From assembly GCA_018303205.1 (NCBI GenBank), contig JAGVYP010000068.1:1-40974 (forward strand): DNA of 40,974 nt. The letters are read 5' to 3'. Position 1 is the first letter of the stretch, and each line of letters opens with the position of its first letter. Position numbers and translations under genes: made by a program. The stretch comes from Candidatus Woesearchaeota archaeon. Lineage in GTDB: Archaea > Nanobdellota > Nanobdellia > Woesearchaeales > JAGWAF01. Under the pieces are notes generated by a model. It had not been told where the DNA came from and did no database searches. It saw only the letters and a program-made list of their open reading frames with translations. Of the stretch, positions 31,733 through 39,331 are shown piece after piece.

Positions 31733-32743
31733 ATGGGTATCAAGGCAGCAGACGAGTGTGTCTATGTAATCTGGAAGCGAATACGGGGTCTGCGCTATGT
31801 AAATCCGATCAATCAAGATCAAGAAAAGAAGAAATTCTTTGCTTCACCTTCTTATAATCCTCACTTTCAGTACCCTCCTCTTAAATTTGATGCAGACTAC
31901 TACAAAAAAAAATTAAGAGAATGCAAAAAACATTTAGATCAAAGTGGCATAGCTCATCTTATCAATGCAAAGATTGACAAGCTTATTCTTTGGATTGAGC
32001 TCTTGGAAAATAGAGGCAAGGAACCTTACACCAAATGCGGTATTGCCTACTATGGCAAGCCCTCTCCAGAACTGGTGGAAACCGCAAAAAAAATTCTCGC
32101 TAAAAAAATAAAAGACAATGAGCAATACACCTTATCTGCTAAAGAGGTTGCTGAGTTTCTCAGACGACAAGCAAAGCGATGGAACATTCCTTGGAGTATA
32201 GAAATAAAGAAACATCTTGGAGCGCGAGCAGATAATGTAACTTCTGAAAAGACTATTTACTTGAAACACGGAGAGCAGTTCTCTGTAGAAGATGCAAAAC
32301 GATTAGCAATTCATGAACTGGGAGTTCATGCGCGAAGAGCATTGATGGGAGAACAGCAATCTTATAAAATATTTCTTATCGGAACAGCAGAATACGAAGC
32401 TACAGAAGAAGGTTTGGCAGCAGCGGTAGAAGAAATAAAGCAAGTGTCTACTCCCAAAGTCCTCAAAAGCTATGCAGGAAGGGTTTTAGCAGTGCACTTA
32501 AGCTTAAAGCATTCCTTCAGAGCAGTGTACTCTCATCTCGTAGAATACTTTGCTCCTCAGGAAGCATACCAGCTTACGATGAGGGCAAAAAGAGGAATGC
32601 TAGACACTTCCCAGCCAGGAGCTTTTACCAAAGATTATATCTACCTTAAGGGTATGGAAGAAGTAAAGAAAATAAAAGACATCAAAAAACTCTTTTCAGG
32701 AAGAATTGGCATAGAAGACATGCCTAAGGAGTATTTCGATTAA
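31733..32743 (+). CDS. DUF1704/MATCAP-like zinc metallopeptidase
   Basis: The 336-residue product has IHELGVHARRALMG near residues 193-206, the H-E-x3-H metal motif of the DUF1704 (MATCAP) family, and ATEEGLAAAVEE about 30 residues later, which supplies the third ligand. Eukaryotic MATCAP enzymes remove the C-terminal tyrosine of tubulin; prokaryotic members are mostly uncharacterised. No signal peptide is present, so it should act inside the cell. FtsZ, a tubulin relative, is encoded in this window with the C-terminus IETL, but a link is only speculation. The ATG has a TATA box 21-33 bases upstream. Confidence 0.75.
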   Translation: MGIKAADECVYVIWKRIRGLRYVNPINQDQEKKKFFASPSYNPHFQYPPLKFDADYYKKKLRECKKHLDQSGIAHLINAKIDKLILWIELLENRGKEPYTKCGIAYYGKPSPELVETAKKILAKKIKDNEQYTLSAKEVAEFLRRQAKRWNIPWSIEIKKHLGARADNVTSEKTIYLKHGEQFSVEDAKRLAIHELGVHARRALMGEQQSYKIFLIGTAEYEATEEGLAAAVEEIKQVSTPKVLKSYAGRVLAVHLSLKHSFRAVYSHLVEYFAPQEAYQLTMRAKRGMLDTSQPGAFTKDYIYLKGMEEVKKIKDIKKLFSGRIGIEDMPKEYFD

Positions 32744-32963
32744 AAAAAAAGTTATCTTATCAAAAAGTTAGGCACAAGAAATACTCCTCTTTTTTCTCAA
32801 AAAGCGTATCTGCCTCTACTTGAAGAGTAGATCCTATTTTGCGCTCCCCTAGATGATGAGTTTGAAGAGCCCCCCCCTTCTTTTAAAACCAAATAGAAAT
32901 CTTTTTATAGGCTAGGGATTAAAACAAGGTATTCCCGCATATTGTGGAAAAGAGGATGATAGC
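32744..32963. other. 220-base gap with repeat copy F and a small hairpin
   Basis: After copy F, TCTACT (32815-32820) pairs with AGTAGA (32826-32831), loop TGAAG, inside an outer AGCG/CGCT pair (32803-32806 with 32842-32845). A T-rich TTTTTATAGG (32900-32912) may be a TATA box for the gene at 32964, leaving a leader of about 35 bases. Confidence 0.35.
32768..32778 (-). repeat. Interspersed CTTGTGCCTAA element, copy F
   Basis: The core is on the minus strand at 32768-32778 with CTTTTTG after it on that strand. It begins 25 bases after the stop of the DUF1704 gene, and the partner block is not visible. Confidence 0.55.
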
Positions 32964-33185
32964 ATGGCAAAAACAAAAAGTTCAGATATGGCTTCAGGGA
33001 CATGCCCTACTAGCGGATGTCCAAAGCAGTGTAAAATGTTCTGTGGTGCAGTTTTACTTCTTGTGGGTATACTCTATCTGCTCCAAGAAAATGGAAGCAT
33101 TAGCTGGTGGACCTATAATTGGTGGACAGTAGTATTCATTTTATTCGGTTTGAAAAAAATTGTATGTTCTATGAAGTGCGGATAA
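32964..33185 (+). CDS. Small membrane protein with N-terminal cysteines
   Basis: The 73-residue product starts with about 28 polar residues holding several cysteines (GTCPTSGCPKQCKMFCGA), followed by two hydrophobic stretches (AVLLLVGILYLL and TVVFILFGLKKIV) around WWTYNWW. The order L-L-x2-G-x-L-x-L-L-x-N, then WWTxWP-like, then ILFGL is that of the LiaF/DUF5668-type transmembrane pair. The role is unknown. GAGGATGA is about five bases upstream of the ATG. Confidence 0.65.
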   Translation: MAKTKSSDMASGTCPTSGCPKQCKMFCGAVLLLVGILYLLQENGSISWWTYNWWTVVFILFGLKKIVCSMKCG

Positions 33186-33369
33186 GCACATTTTTTATTT
33201 TTTCTTGTTTTATCCTTCTATATCCTATTGTTTATTTTTGAAATTTTTATTGATTTTTGTTTTTAAAATTTGATAAAAAAGAAGACAAAAACTAAAAAAA
33301 ACAAGGCTTAATTTTTTAATGTTCACATTGCCTCATCTTTAAAAATACTGAGGAATGACCCTCCTGTAG

Positions 33370-33897
33370 ATGGTTACACTACGACTCATGATTTTGTTAG
33401 GAAGCATCTTTTTCCTAGGAGGACTACTAGGTATGCTACTCAGTGAAAGTTTTCCTGTAACACCCCAATTTCAGAGCGCTGCTGTTTTGGATACACCACA
33501 AAAATCTTCTTTCTCTCAACCCTCACCTAAAGTTATGCCAAAAGATAGAATAAGCGAACAAGAGATTAAAGTGTATCCTGATAGTGTCGTGATAGAAGCA
33601 CCCCATGCCGTTTGGGCTACCTTTGCAGACACTGGCAGCATGGAACCATTGCTATTTCAGGGAGCAAACGCATTACAAATGAAACCAAGCAAACAAGACG
33701 ATATTCAAGTAGGAGACATCATTTCCTATAAACCTTTCTTTCTTAATGACACCATTCTTATTCATCGCGTTGTTGCAATAGAAGGAACAGGAGAAAATTG
33801 GAGAGCATACGCACAAGGAGATGCAAATCCCTTCCAAGATCCAGAACCTATTACCTTTGATCAAATTGAAAGAGTCACATTTGCAGTGGTGTACTAA
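33370..33897 (+). CDS. Type I signal peptidase, archaeal Ser/His type
   Basis: The 175-residue product has one N-terminal membrane segment (about 6-24) and the S26 peptidase motifs: TGSMEPLL with Ser90, VGDIISY, ILIHRVVAIEG with His132 where bacterial enzymes have Lys, and AQGDANPFQDPEPI with the conserved GDxN-x4-D. It cleaves signal peptides on the outer face of the membrane, and clients here include the S-layer protein. The stop codon is immediately followed by the ATG of the next gene. A TTTAAAAATAC box lies about 20-30 bases before the start. Confidence 0.87.
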   Translation: MVTLRLMILLGSIFFLGGLLGMLLSESFPVTPQFQSAAVLDTPQKSSFSQPSPKVMPKDRISEQEIKVYPDSVVIEAPHAVWATFADTGSMEPLLFQGANALQMKPSKQDDIQVGDIISYKPFFLNDTILIHRVVAIEGTGENWRAYAQGDANPFQDPEPITFDQIERVTFAVVY

Positions 33898-34395
33898 ATG
33901 AGGAGCTTATTAGAAAGTTACTTAGAAGCAGGATTGATTACCTGTTTTCCCAGACGATATGATAAAACGAGCATAGGGAATTTTTTGAGAGGTTTAGATA
34001 CTTTCAAGACAGAACTTGTTGTTGAAGGATTATGCGCGAAATTAGCAAATCCTAACTTGATTCAGGTTGGCAATGACAGGGTAGCATTAACCAGCCAGCG
34101 CGGTGATGCACTTATTCTGCAGCCAACAGATCTTAAAATTAGCACCTACACAAAATCAGGAAGAGATATTTGGTTTGCATTGATCACCGATCAAGGAGAA
34201 ACATGCACAACCCAGCCTCCTGAAGAAGAAAGAATGATTACAAGCTCTGACGGAGCTGGATATGTACAACAATACATACGCGGTTATCTCGAGCCTTGGT
34301 TTTTATACAGTAGAGAAAATCCTATGTCCCAAGACGTAACACAAAAAGTTTTAAGGATGTTATTTGCATTATGGAACCCTCAACAAGCCAGATGA
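33898..34395 (+). CDS. Unknown protein co-transcribed with the signal peptidase
   Basis: The 165-residue product is soluble, with mixed helices and strands and no motif that I recognise (RRYDKTSIGNFLRGLDTFKT, VALTSQRGDALILQPTDL, then a C-terminal helical part VLRMLFALWNPQQ). The start codon directly follows the signal peptidase stop, which indicates one operon and probably coupled translation. Confidence 0.6.
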   Translation: MRSLLESYLEAGLITCFPRRYDKTSIGNFLRGLDTFKTELVVEGLCAKLANPNLIQVGNDRVALTSQRGDALILQPTDLKISTYTKSGRDIWFALITDQGETCTTQPPEEERMITSSDGAGYVQQYIRGYLEPWFLYSRENPMSQDVTQKVLRMLFALWNPQQAR

Positions 34396-34399
34396 CATT

Positions 34400-34410
34400 C
34401 TTGTGCCTAA
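34400..34410 (+). repeat. Interspersed CTTGTGCCTAA element, copy G
   Basis: The core begins five bases after the stop codon of the preceding gene and is followed by CTATTTC; the partner block is absent. It lies between two plus-strand genes. Confidence 0.55.
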
Positions 34411-34536
34411 CTATTTCTATTTTTTGAAAAGTTTTCAGAAAAAGAGTATAGGTTCGAAATATTTTTAGAAAAAAAGAGAATATTTTCGGAAAAAGAGAAG
34501 ATAACCATATGAACATCCTGTTTAATTCTTTCTTCT

Positions 34537-34788
34537 ATGAAAATAGCTTACACCCCCTATGCTCTAACAACTCTTGCAGAGAGAAAGATAAACAAAAAAA
34601 GTATAGAAGAAGCACTCTTATTTCCTGACGAGCCAATAAATGGAAAGAAAGGAAGAAAAATAGCTCATAAAAGAGAATATCCTAAACTTTTGAGAGTCAT
34701 CTATGAAGAGGAAGAGAATGTTTATATAGTTATAACTGCGTATTATACTGAACCAAAGAGGTATATGAACCATGAACGTCAGTTATGA
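34537..34788 (+). CDS. DUF4258 protein, possible toxin of a two-gene module
   Basis: The 83-residue product has the DUF4258 pattern: YTPYALTTLAERKINKKSIEEAL, then a turn and paired strands KLLRVIYEEEENVYIVITAY, ending YYTEPKRYM. DUF4258 is related to RelE/HigB-like folds and is often encoded next to DUF2283. The next gene begins 17 bases before this one ends, so both are one transcript. The toxin role is inferred from the family and pairing. Confidence 0.78.
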   Translation: MKIAYTPYALTTLAERKINKKSIEEALLFPDEPINGKKGRKIAHKREYPKLLRVIYEEEENVYIVITAYYTEPKRYMNHERQL

Positions 34789-34972
34789 CAAGAAAAGGGA
34801 TATCATGCGCATCAAGTTTCAAGAAGGGGAGTATGATATCAGCAAAGAAACAGATGAAGGTCTTATTATTGATATGACCAAAGACCATAAGATTATCGCA
34901 ATAGAAATTCTCGACGCATCTGAAAAGATCCCCAGAAAAAGTCTGAATGAAGTAAATATTATTGCAAGCTAA
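34772..34972 (+). CDS. DUF2283 protein, possible antitoxin partner
   Basis: The 66-residue product has the DUF2283 layout: VSYDKKRDIMRIKFQE, EGLIIDMTKDHKIIAIEILDAS, then a short end (PRKSLNEVNII). It overlaps the DUF4258 gene by 17 bases in another frame. The arrangement DUF4258-DUF2283 is common in bacteria and archaea. A second DUF2283-like protein without a partner is at 26595-26813. Confidence 0.8.
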   Translation: MNVSYDKKRDIMRIKFQEGEYDISKETDEGLIIDMTKDHKIIAIEILDASEKIPRKSLNEVNIIAS

Positions 34973-35033
34973 AGCATACCCTAGTTCTTTTTTCATGTAT
35001 TTTTTGTTTTAAATTTTTTTATCTTGTTTGATT

Positions 35034-35095
35034 TTTTTTATAAAAAAAGATAAGAATAAACGAAAATACCTTTTTTCCTTGTGCCTAACTTTTTT
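35034..35095 (+). repeat. Interspersed CTTGTGCCTAA element, copy H, full composite
   Basis: The partner block (TTTTATAAAAAAAGATAAGA, ATAAACGAA) is at 35034-35064 and the core at 35078-35088 with long T-runs on both sides. A second partner block without a core follows at about 35140-35168. The element lies between convergent genes (DUF2283 and rlmN). Confidence 0.6.
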
Positions 35096-35204
35096 TTATT
35101 TGTTTTTTTTATATTTTTTAATTTTAGTTAATATTTTTTTTATAAAAAGTAAAATAATAAACGAAAAAAAGAACAAAGAGAAGGTGACATAAAAAAGAAC
35201 AAGA

Positions 35205-36035
35205 TTAAGAGAGAATATGCAACTGTGAAGTTCCTACCAACATACCACAGGCAGCAGAAATATCCTCTCCTCGAGGTTCCCTCAAGAAAGTTTTAAAACC
35301 CGCACGAAGAAGATACTCTTTGCAAAACTGCGCTCGTTCACTCCGCAGAAAATGAGCAAAAGCATGAGGATTATAAGGAATAAAATTAATGACGTAAGGA
35401 AAAGGATGTTTACGCAATACGTGAATCAATTGGTCCATATGCTCTTCTTGATCATTAACCCCTTTGATGAGCACGTACTCAATCATCAAAGGCTTATGCT
35501 TTCTAAAAGAAAAGACAGAACATGCTTGGAAGAGTTCATCAATCGTACTCTGTTGTGCAAGAGGTATTAGTTTTCTTCTCAAATCATCCGTAGGAGCATG
35601 CAATGAAAGAGCAAGATTTACTCCTGTTTTACTCGCTGCTTCAAAAGCATGAAGAATGCCAACCGTGCTTAAAGTCATTTTCTTTTTTGCTAAACCCTTC
35701 TTATGAAAATAAGTGATAGCCTTACTTACCTCTTGCATATTTAAAAGAGGTTCGCCCATGCCCATAAAAACAATATTCGGAAGTTCTTTGAGCCCTTGAT
35801 CTTGCACAATCAGATCATATTGCAAAATGATTTCTTCATGCGTAAGATTTCTTTTAAACCCCAGAGCTCCTGTTGCACAAAAAGAACACTTCAATGCACA
35901 CCCTACCTGGGATGATAAGCAAATAACCTGGGTTCTTTTTTGAGGGATAAAAACAGCTTCTATCCTAGACTTGTCAGAAGTAAAAAAGAGGTATTTTACA
36001 GTCTGATCAGCTGCAATTTGCTTTGTATATTCCAT
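35205..36035 (-). CDS. rlmN: RlmN-like radical SAM rRNA/tRNA methyltransferase, short form
   Basis: The product, 276 residues from the ATG at 36035, has the radical SAM cluster motif CALKCSFC in SSQVGCALKCSFCATG, then NIVFMGMGEPLLN, STVGI, LSLHAP, and the second catalytic Cys in AACGMLVG. RlmN methylates C2 of adenosine (A2503 in 23S rRNA, A37 in some tRNAs) through a Cys-linked intermediate; both Cys sites are present. The usual N-terminal HhH domain of about 90 residues is missing. The upstream TTG (36053) is in frame, but the TATA box at 36074-36083 puts transcription start close to 36050, so I prefer the ATG. RlmN is uncommon in archaea. Confidence 0.88.
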   Translation of the reverse strand: MEYTKQIAADQTVKYLFFTSDKSRIEAVFIPQKRTQVICLSSQVGCALKCSFCATGALGFKRNLTHEEIILQYDLIVQDQGLKELPNIVFMGMGEPLLNMQEVSKAITYFHKKGLAKKKMTLSTVGILHAFEAASKTGVNLALSLHAPTDDLRRKLIPLAQQSTIDELFQACSVFSFRKHKPLMIEYVLIKGVNDQEEHMDQLIHVLRKHPFPYVINFIPYNPHAFAHFLRSERAQFCKEYLLRAGFKTFLREPRGEDISAACGMLVGTSQLHILS

Positions 36036-36100
36036 GATTTTCCAAAAAGACAACCATAAAAAAGTTCAGCTCCTTTATAAAGCAGGCTTTTTTCTTTTCC

Positions 36101-36144
36101 TTAGAGAGCGTAAGATATATAAAGAGGACGTTCTTAGAGAGCGT
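36101..36144 (+). promoter_or_regulatory. 11-base direct repeats around a TATA box
   Basis: TTAGAGAGCGT occurs at 36101-36111 and 36134-36144. Between them is AGATATATAAAGAGG, a TATA box about 30-40 bases before the ATG at 36156. The repeats are three helical turns apart (33 bases) and could hold a regulator on both sides of TBP. Confidence 0.5.
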
Positions 36145-36155
36145 GTTGGGGGAAC

Positions 36156-36287
36156 ATGAGGGTAGGTGCTAATTTTAGCAAAACAAAAAAGGAAAAAATC
36201 TTAGCATTACTTGAAGTTTCCAAACAAGAACCCTTGCTTTGGCAAGAAGAGCCAAGAAAAGCTGGGGTAAGCATAAGTAGTAGGTGA
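36156..36287 (+). CDS. Possible 43-residue protein upstream of the zinc-ribbon gene
   Basis: The frame has 43 codons (NFSKTKKEKILALLEVSKQE in the first half, then a basic end). TGGGGGAAC before the ATG can serve as ribosome binding site, and the stop overlaps the start region of the zinc-ribbon gene (TGATG). No family is recognised; it may be a leader peptide or a real small protein. Confidence 0.4.
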   Translation: MRVGANFSKTKKEKILALLEVSKQEPLLWQEEPRKAGVSISSR

Positions 36288-36292
36288 TGGCA

Positions 36293-36448
36293 ATGGTAAA
36301 GGGTCGTTGTATGAAATGTCAAAAAGAAGTCGAAATTCAGAATGGCAAAGAAGTAGTAACAAAGAATAAAATGCGCATGATGAAAGGAACATGCGGAAAA
36401 TGTGGAACCATTGTTTGTAGAATGATGGGAAAAGCTGGAAAAAAATAA
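36293..36448 (+). CDS. DUF5679-type zinc-ribbon protein
   Basis: The 51-residue product has the pattern C-x2-C-x3-V-E-I-x-N (GRCMKCQKEVEIQNGKEVV), then MMKGTCGKCGTIVCRMMGK, that is two CxxC pairs as in DUF5679. It should bind one zinc ion and probably RNA or protein. An ATG at 36287 is in frame, but GGTGA at 36283-36287 has its best spacing (five bases) to the ATG at 36293. Confidence 0.75.
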   Translation: MVKGRCMKCQKEVEIQNGKEVVTKNKMRMMKGTCGKCGTIVCRMMGKAGKK

Positions 36449-36492
36449 ACAGCTTTTTTAATTTTTTTTCTTTTCATAAAGGGGGTGGAAGC

Positions 36493-36609
36493 ATGAGACA
36501 TCAACAAATCCAGCTTATGCAGGACATTAAGTTCAGACTCATGGTGTCTGGCATTGAGAATGAACATCTTGCAGAACAAATAGCACGCGAGTGGGTAACA
36601 AAAAGATAA
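36493..36609 (+). CDS. 38-residue helical protein
   Basis: A very strong ribosome binding site (GGGGGTGG, four bases before the ATG) precedes a 38-codon frame: RHQQIQLMQDIKFRLMVSG, then ENEHLAEQIAREWVTKR. The product is one or two amphipathic helices without hydrophobic segment. It follows the zinc-ribbon gene by 44 bases and probably shares its transcript. The family is unknown. Confidence 0.5.
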   Translation: MRHQQIQLMQDIKFRLMVSGIENEHLAEQIAREWVTKR

Positions 36610-36648
36610 TTACTTTTTATAGTTCTTTTCTGTGTATAATTTAATCCC

Positions 36649-37416
36649 TCACCTTAAAGCCGATTGAAAAATTTCTAAATAGTTTTCCATTCCATGATGC
36701 AGCATTACGTGTTGTATTGTTCCAGCATCAGTGTCACATACCAAATGGTCTATCTGCACCAAATCAGGCTTGCCCTCGTTCTCGATATCAATTTTTTCCC
36801 ATCGTGCAGCATCCCTATGGAACCTTGTCATAGCACCATGGTACATTTTTCTATCCCCTCTTGAATTCATTCTTTCTCTAGCTGTTCCCTCAGAGCAAAC
36901 ACATTCCATAACGATCACGCCATTTTTTGTTTGAGCAGCGATTTTGTATAATTCCTGTCGCTCTTTTTTTGTTGCATGAATATCATCCACAATAACACTC
37001 TTGCTAAAACGTAAATATAACTCTGTTCTTTCCAACAGACTTTTTCCACTAAAAAGTTCGTGAAGAGGCATACTTTCTTGATTCTGATCAATGCCCCTGC
37101 TATGGATCCAATACTGCTCAGGAAGGCCTCTTTGAAGTGCCTTTGCAATTGTAGTTTTTCCTGTCGCAGGAAGACCCGCCATGATTATTAATGGCCAGTA
37201 CAAAGTAGTTGCAATAAGTTGGTATATTCTTTCATACTTTTCAGGCATGTATGTTGAACGTTCTGATTCAATTTTTTTAAGAAGTTCTTGCTGATATCCC
37301 TGTCGTTTTTTATAAGCTTCCTCTCGATATACTTCTTCTAATAATCTAAGCAGTTCACCTCTATTGCTAGACGTTTCTCTTTGTTCTTCTTCTCTTTCTT
37401 GAAATGTAAAGCTCAT
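36649..37416 (-). CDS. P-loop kinase of the AAA_33/zeta-toxin-like group
   Basis: The 255-residue product has a helical N-terminal part (1-75), then a P-loop IIMAGLPATGKTTIAKAL (about 77-94), SKSVIVDDIHATKKER (Walker B like, about 137-153), and a lid with arginines (TARERMNSRGDRKMYHGAM). The strand order fits small-molecule or polynucleotide kinases of the AAA_33 group. The substrate is unknown. It follows the gene at 37429-38010 by 12 bases, so the two form an operon. Confidence 0.75.
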   Translation of the reverse strand: MSFTFQEREEEQRETSSNRGELLRLLEEVYREEAYKKRQGYQQELLKKIESERSTYMPEKYERIYQLIATTLYWPLIIMAGLPATGKTTIAKALQRGLPEQYWIHSRGIDQNQESMPLHELFSGKSLLERTELYLRFSKSVIVDDIHATKKERQELYKIAAQTKNGVIVMECVCSEGTARERMNSRGDRKMYHGAMTRFHRDAARWEKIDIENEGKPDLVQIDHLVCDTDAGTIQHVMLHHGMENYLEIFQSALR

Positions 37417-37428
37417 AATTCCAACCTT

Positions 37429-38010
37429 TTAGTCAATGGCACCCTTACTTTTAGCTTTGTCCGATACTGGATAATCTCTCATTGAAAAAGAGGTTTTCCC
37501 CTCCAGATAAAAAATATAGAATACCATCATTTCAGCAGGAGAATAGTCTACTTTCATATGTTCCAAATTTTTGCTAGGAAAAACTTGTGCATCTCGTCTT
37601 ACTTGGTCATCATCAGGTTGAGGTACGCCTATACTCAAAAGCCATGCTCTTTCTTCTTTTTGTAATCCACTATCATCATATTTTTCAGTAAGATACGCAA
37701 CATGTTCCCCTAGATCCCTAAATTTTTTTAATAACCCTAAGAATCTTTGCGAGCTGACAGTATCATTATACCAAGATGACCAAGTGGTTGTTATACTTTG
37801 ATAATCTAACAATTTTCTTCCTATGTTTTGATATATTTGTTGTTTTGAAAGACGTGCTTCAAGACCATCTTCCATTGTGCCATCATAGATAAGTCTAAGA
37901 TCTCCTTCAAGCATTTCTCTTTCATCATGGAGTTGTCTTCCCCATTCTCGAGGATCAAGATAGATATTGCCTTGTGGTCTTCTCGGTTCTTCGTTTGATC
38001 GTCTTATCAT
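37429..38010 (-). CDS. Unknown protein, first gene of the P-loop kinase operon
   Basis: The 193-residue product is soluble and mostly helical. It starts MIRRSNEEPRRPQGN and has YSPAEMMVFYIFYLEGKT near its C-terminus. No family is recognised. The leader is about 20 bases after a TATATATA box (38051-38059 region), with GGAG ahead of the ATG. It is divergent from the AbrB-PhoU gene. Confidence 0.6.
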   Translation of the reverse strand: MIRRSNEEPRRPQGNIYLDPREWGRQLHDEREMLEGDLRLIYDGTMEDGLEARLSKQQIYQNIGRKLLDYQSITTTWSSWYNDTVSSQRFLGLLKKFRDLGEHVAYLTEKYDDSGLQKEERAWLLSIGVPQPDDDQVRRDAQVFPSKNLEHMKVDYSPAEMMVFYIFYLEGKTSFSMRDYPVSDKAKSKGAID

Positions 38011-38050
38011 GGTTTCAACTCCTTTGGCTTTTATTTGTTGAACAGAGAAA

Positions 38051-38121
38051 ATATATATACTTTAGTCAATTATAATTATTATTTGTAATTACATAATTAC
38101 TTTACGAAAAGTATTTATACA
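38051..38121. promoter_or_regulatory. Divergent promoter region with four AATTA sites
   Basis: AATTA occurs at 38068, 38074, 38087 and 38095; GTAATTAC (38085-38092) is a palindrome. On the left is the TATA box of the minus-strand operon, and on the right AGTATTTATAC (38109-38119) for the AbrB-PhoU gene. The sites may bind the AbrB-type regulator encoded beside them, which is inferred. Confidence 0.4.
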
Positions 38122-38141
38122 AGCTCTACTTATACCTTGCT

Positions 38142-39128
38142 ATGAAGCGAAAAGTCAATCGGGTAGGAACCCATACGTTAACTGTCAGTTTGCCTAGTAA
38201 ATGGGCAAAACAGCAAGGAATCAAACAGGGGGATGAGATTGAGGTTAATGAAGAAAATGCAAATTTAGTGATCACCCCCCATCAGAATAAAAAAGCAGCA
38301 AAAAATTTCAAAATTGCTATTAAAGATTTGTTCCAGTTAGATCCAAATTTCCATGCCAAAAAACATATGTTCAAGATGGATCCTAGTTACATCGATGCTT
38401 ATCTTGACGGAGTATACATTTATGGATTTGATAGCTTAGAAATAGACTTACCTAACATAGAAGCACTCAGCTATGTCCAATCATATGTAAAAGACCATTT
38501 TTTAGGGTATGATCTCACAAAGATTGAAAATCTTAAATGCAAAATTGAAAATATTTCAGAGATAGGAGATGAAAAATTTGATATTATGCTCAGACAACTC
38601 TTTCTCATGACTAAAAAACTCTTAGAGGACTTCTCTCTTGATATGCATAATAAAAGCCTATCAAATTTGAAATTTCATGAAGCGCAAATGAACCATGTGC
38701 ATCACTATTCAAATTATTGCCTTCGTATTATTGCAAACCAGATGCAAGGTCCTTCTTCTTATGCACTTTGGTCTTTTATCATAAGATTACTTCAACTCTA
38801 TAGAAATTTTTCATCATGTTATATAGGTATAAAAAAATTTAAACCAGATCTTAAATTTTCAAAAGAAGTATTAAAAGTTTTAGATTACACGATAGAGATG
38901 TTTAATCTCATTTACTTAAATTTTTATAATTATAAGATTGAGCATATAGAAAAAATTCATCACATCTTTTATGATCTTCAAAAACCCTTATTCCATGATC
39001 TGCTTGGGAATACCCAAGGCGGAGAAACTTACCTATGGTATATGCTAGGAAAAGCAAAGATCATGCTCATTTATCTTACTCAGTTTACCATTTATATGAA
39101 TTTAGCCGAAGAACTAAAAGATGCATAA
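38142..39128 (+). CDS. AbrB-PhoU phosphate uptake regulator, archaeal type
   Basis: The 328-residue product has a SpoVT/AbrB DNA-binding domain (1-46: RKVNRVGTHTLTVSLPSKWA, then QGDEIEVNEENANLVITP) and a PhoU-like helical bundle (about 100-328). Archaeal proteins of this build regulate phosphate transport genes. No pst genes are near, so its targets lie elsewhere or it regulates itself. The TATA box is 23-33 bases before the ATG, so the transcript is leaderless. Confidence 0.87.
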   Translation: MKRKVNRVGTHTLTVSLPSKWAKQQGIKQGDEIEVNEENANLVITPHQNKKAAKNFKIAIKDLFQLDPNFHAKKHMFKMDPSYIDAYLDGVYIYGFDSLEIDLPNIEALSYVQSYVKDHFLGYDLTKIENLKCKIENISEIGDEKFDIMLRQLFLMTKKLLEDFSLDMHNKSLSNLKFHEAQMNHVHHYSNYCLRIIANQMQGPSSYALWSFIIRLLQLYRNFSSCYIGIKKFKPDLKFSKEVLKVLDYTIEMFNLIYLNFYNYKIEHIEKIHHIFYDLQKPLFHDLLGNTQGGETYLWYMLGKAKIMLIYLTQFTIYMNLAEELKDA

Positions 39129-39331
39129 ACTTTCTTTTACCACTTCTTCGCCGTATGGTGTGTTAGGAGTGATTCTCCAATAAAGACTGATGTCTCATTT
39201 TTGAGAAACCTTAGGATCATGTTTTTCATAAAAAGATTTGGCTGTTATCGCATGTTTTTTTCATATTTTTAATTTGAGTTGTATTTTTTATAAAGAATAA
39301 TGAAAATCAAAGATAAAAAATAATATAAAAT

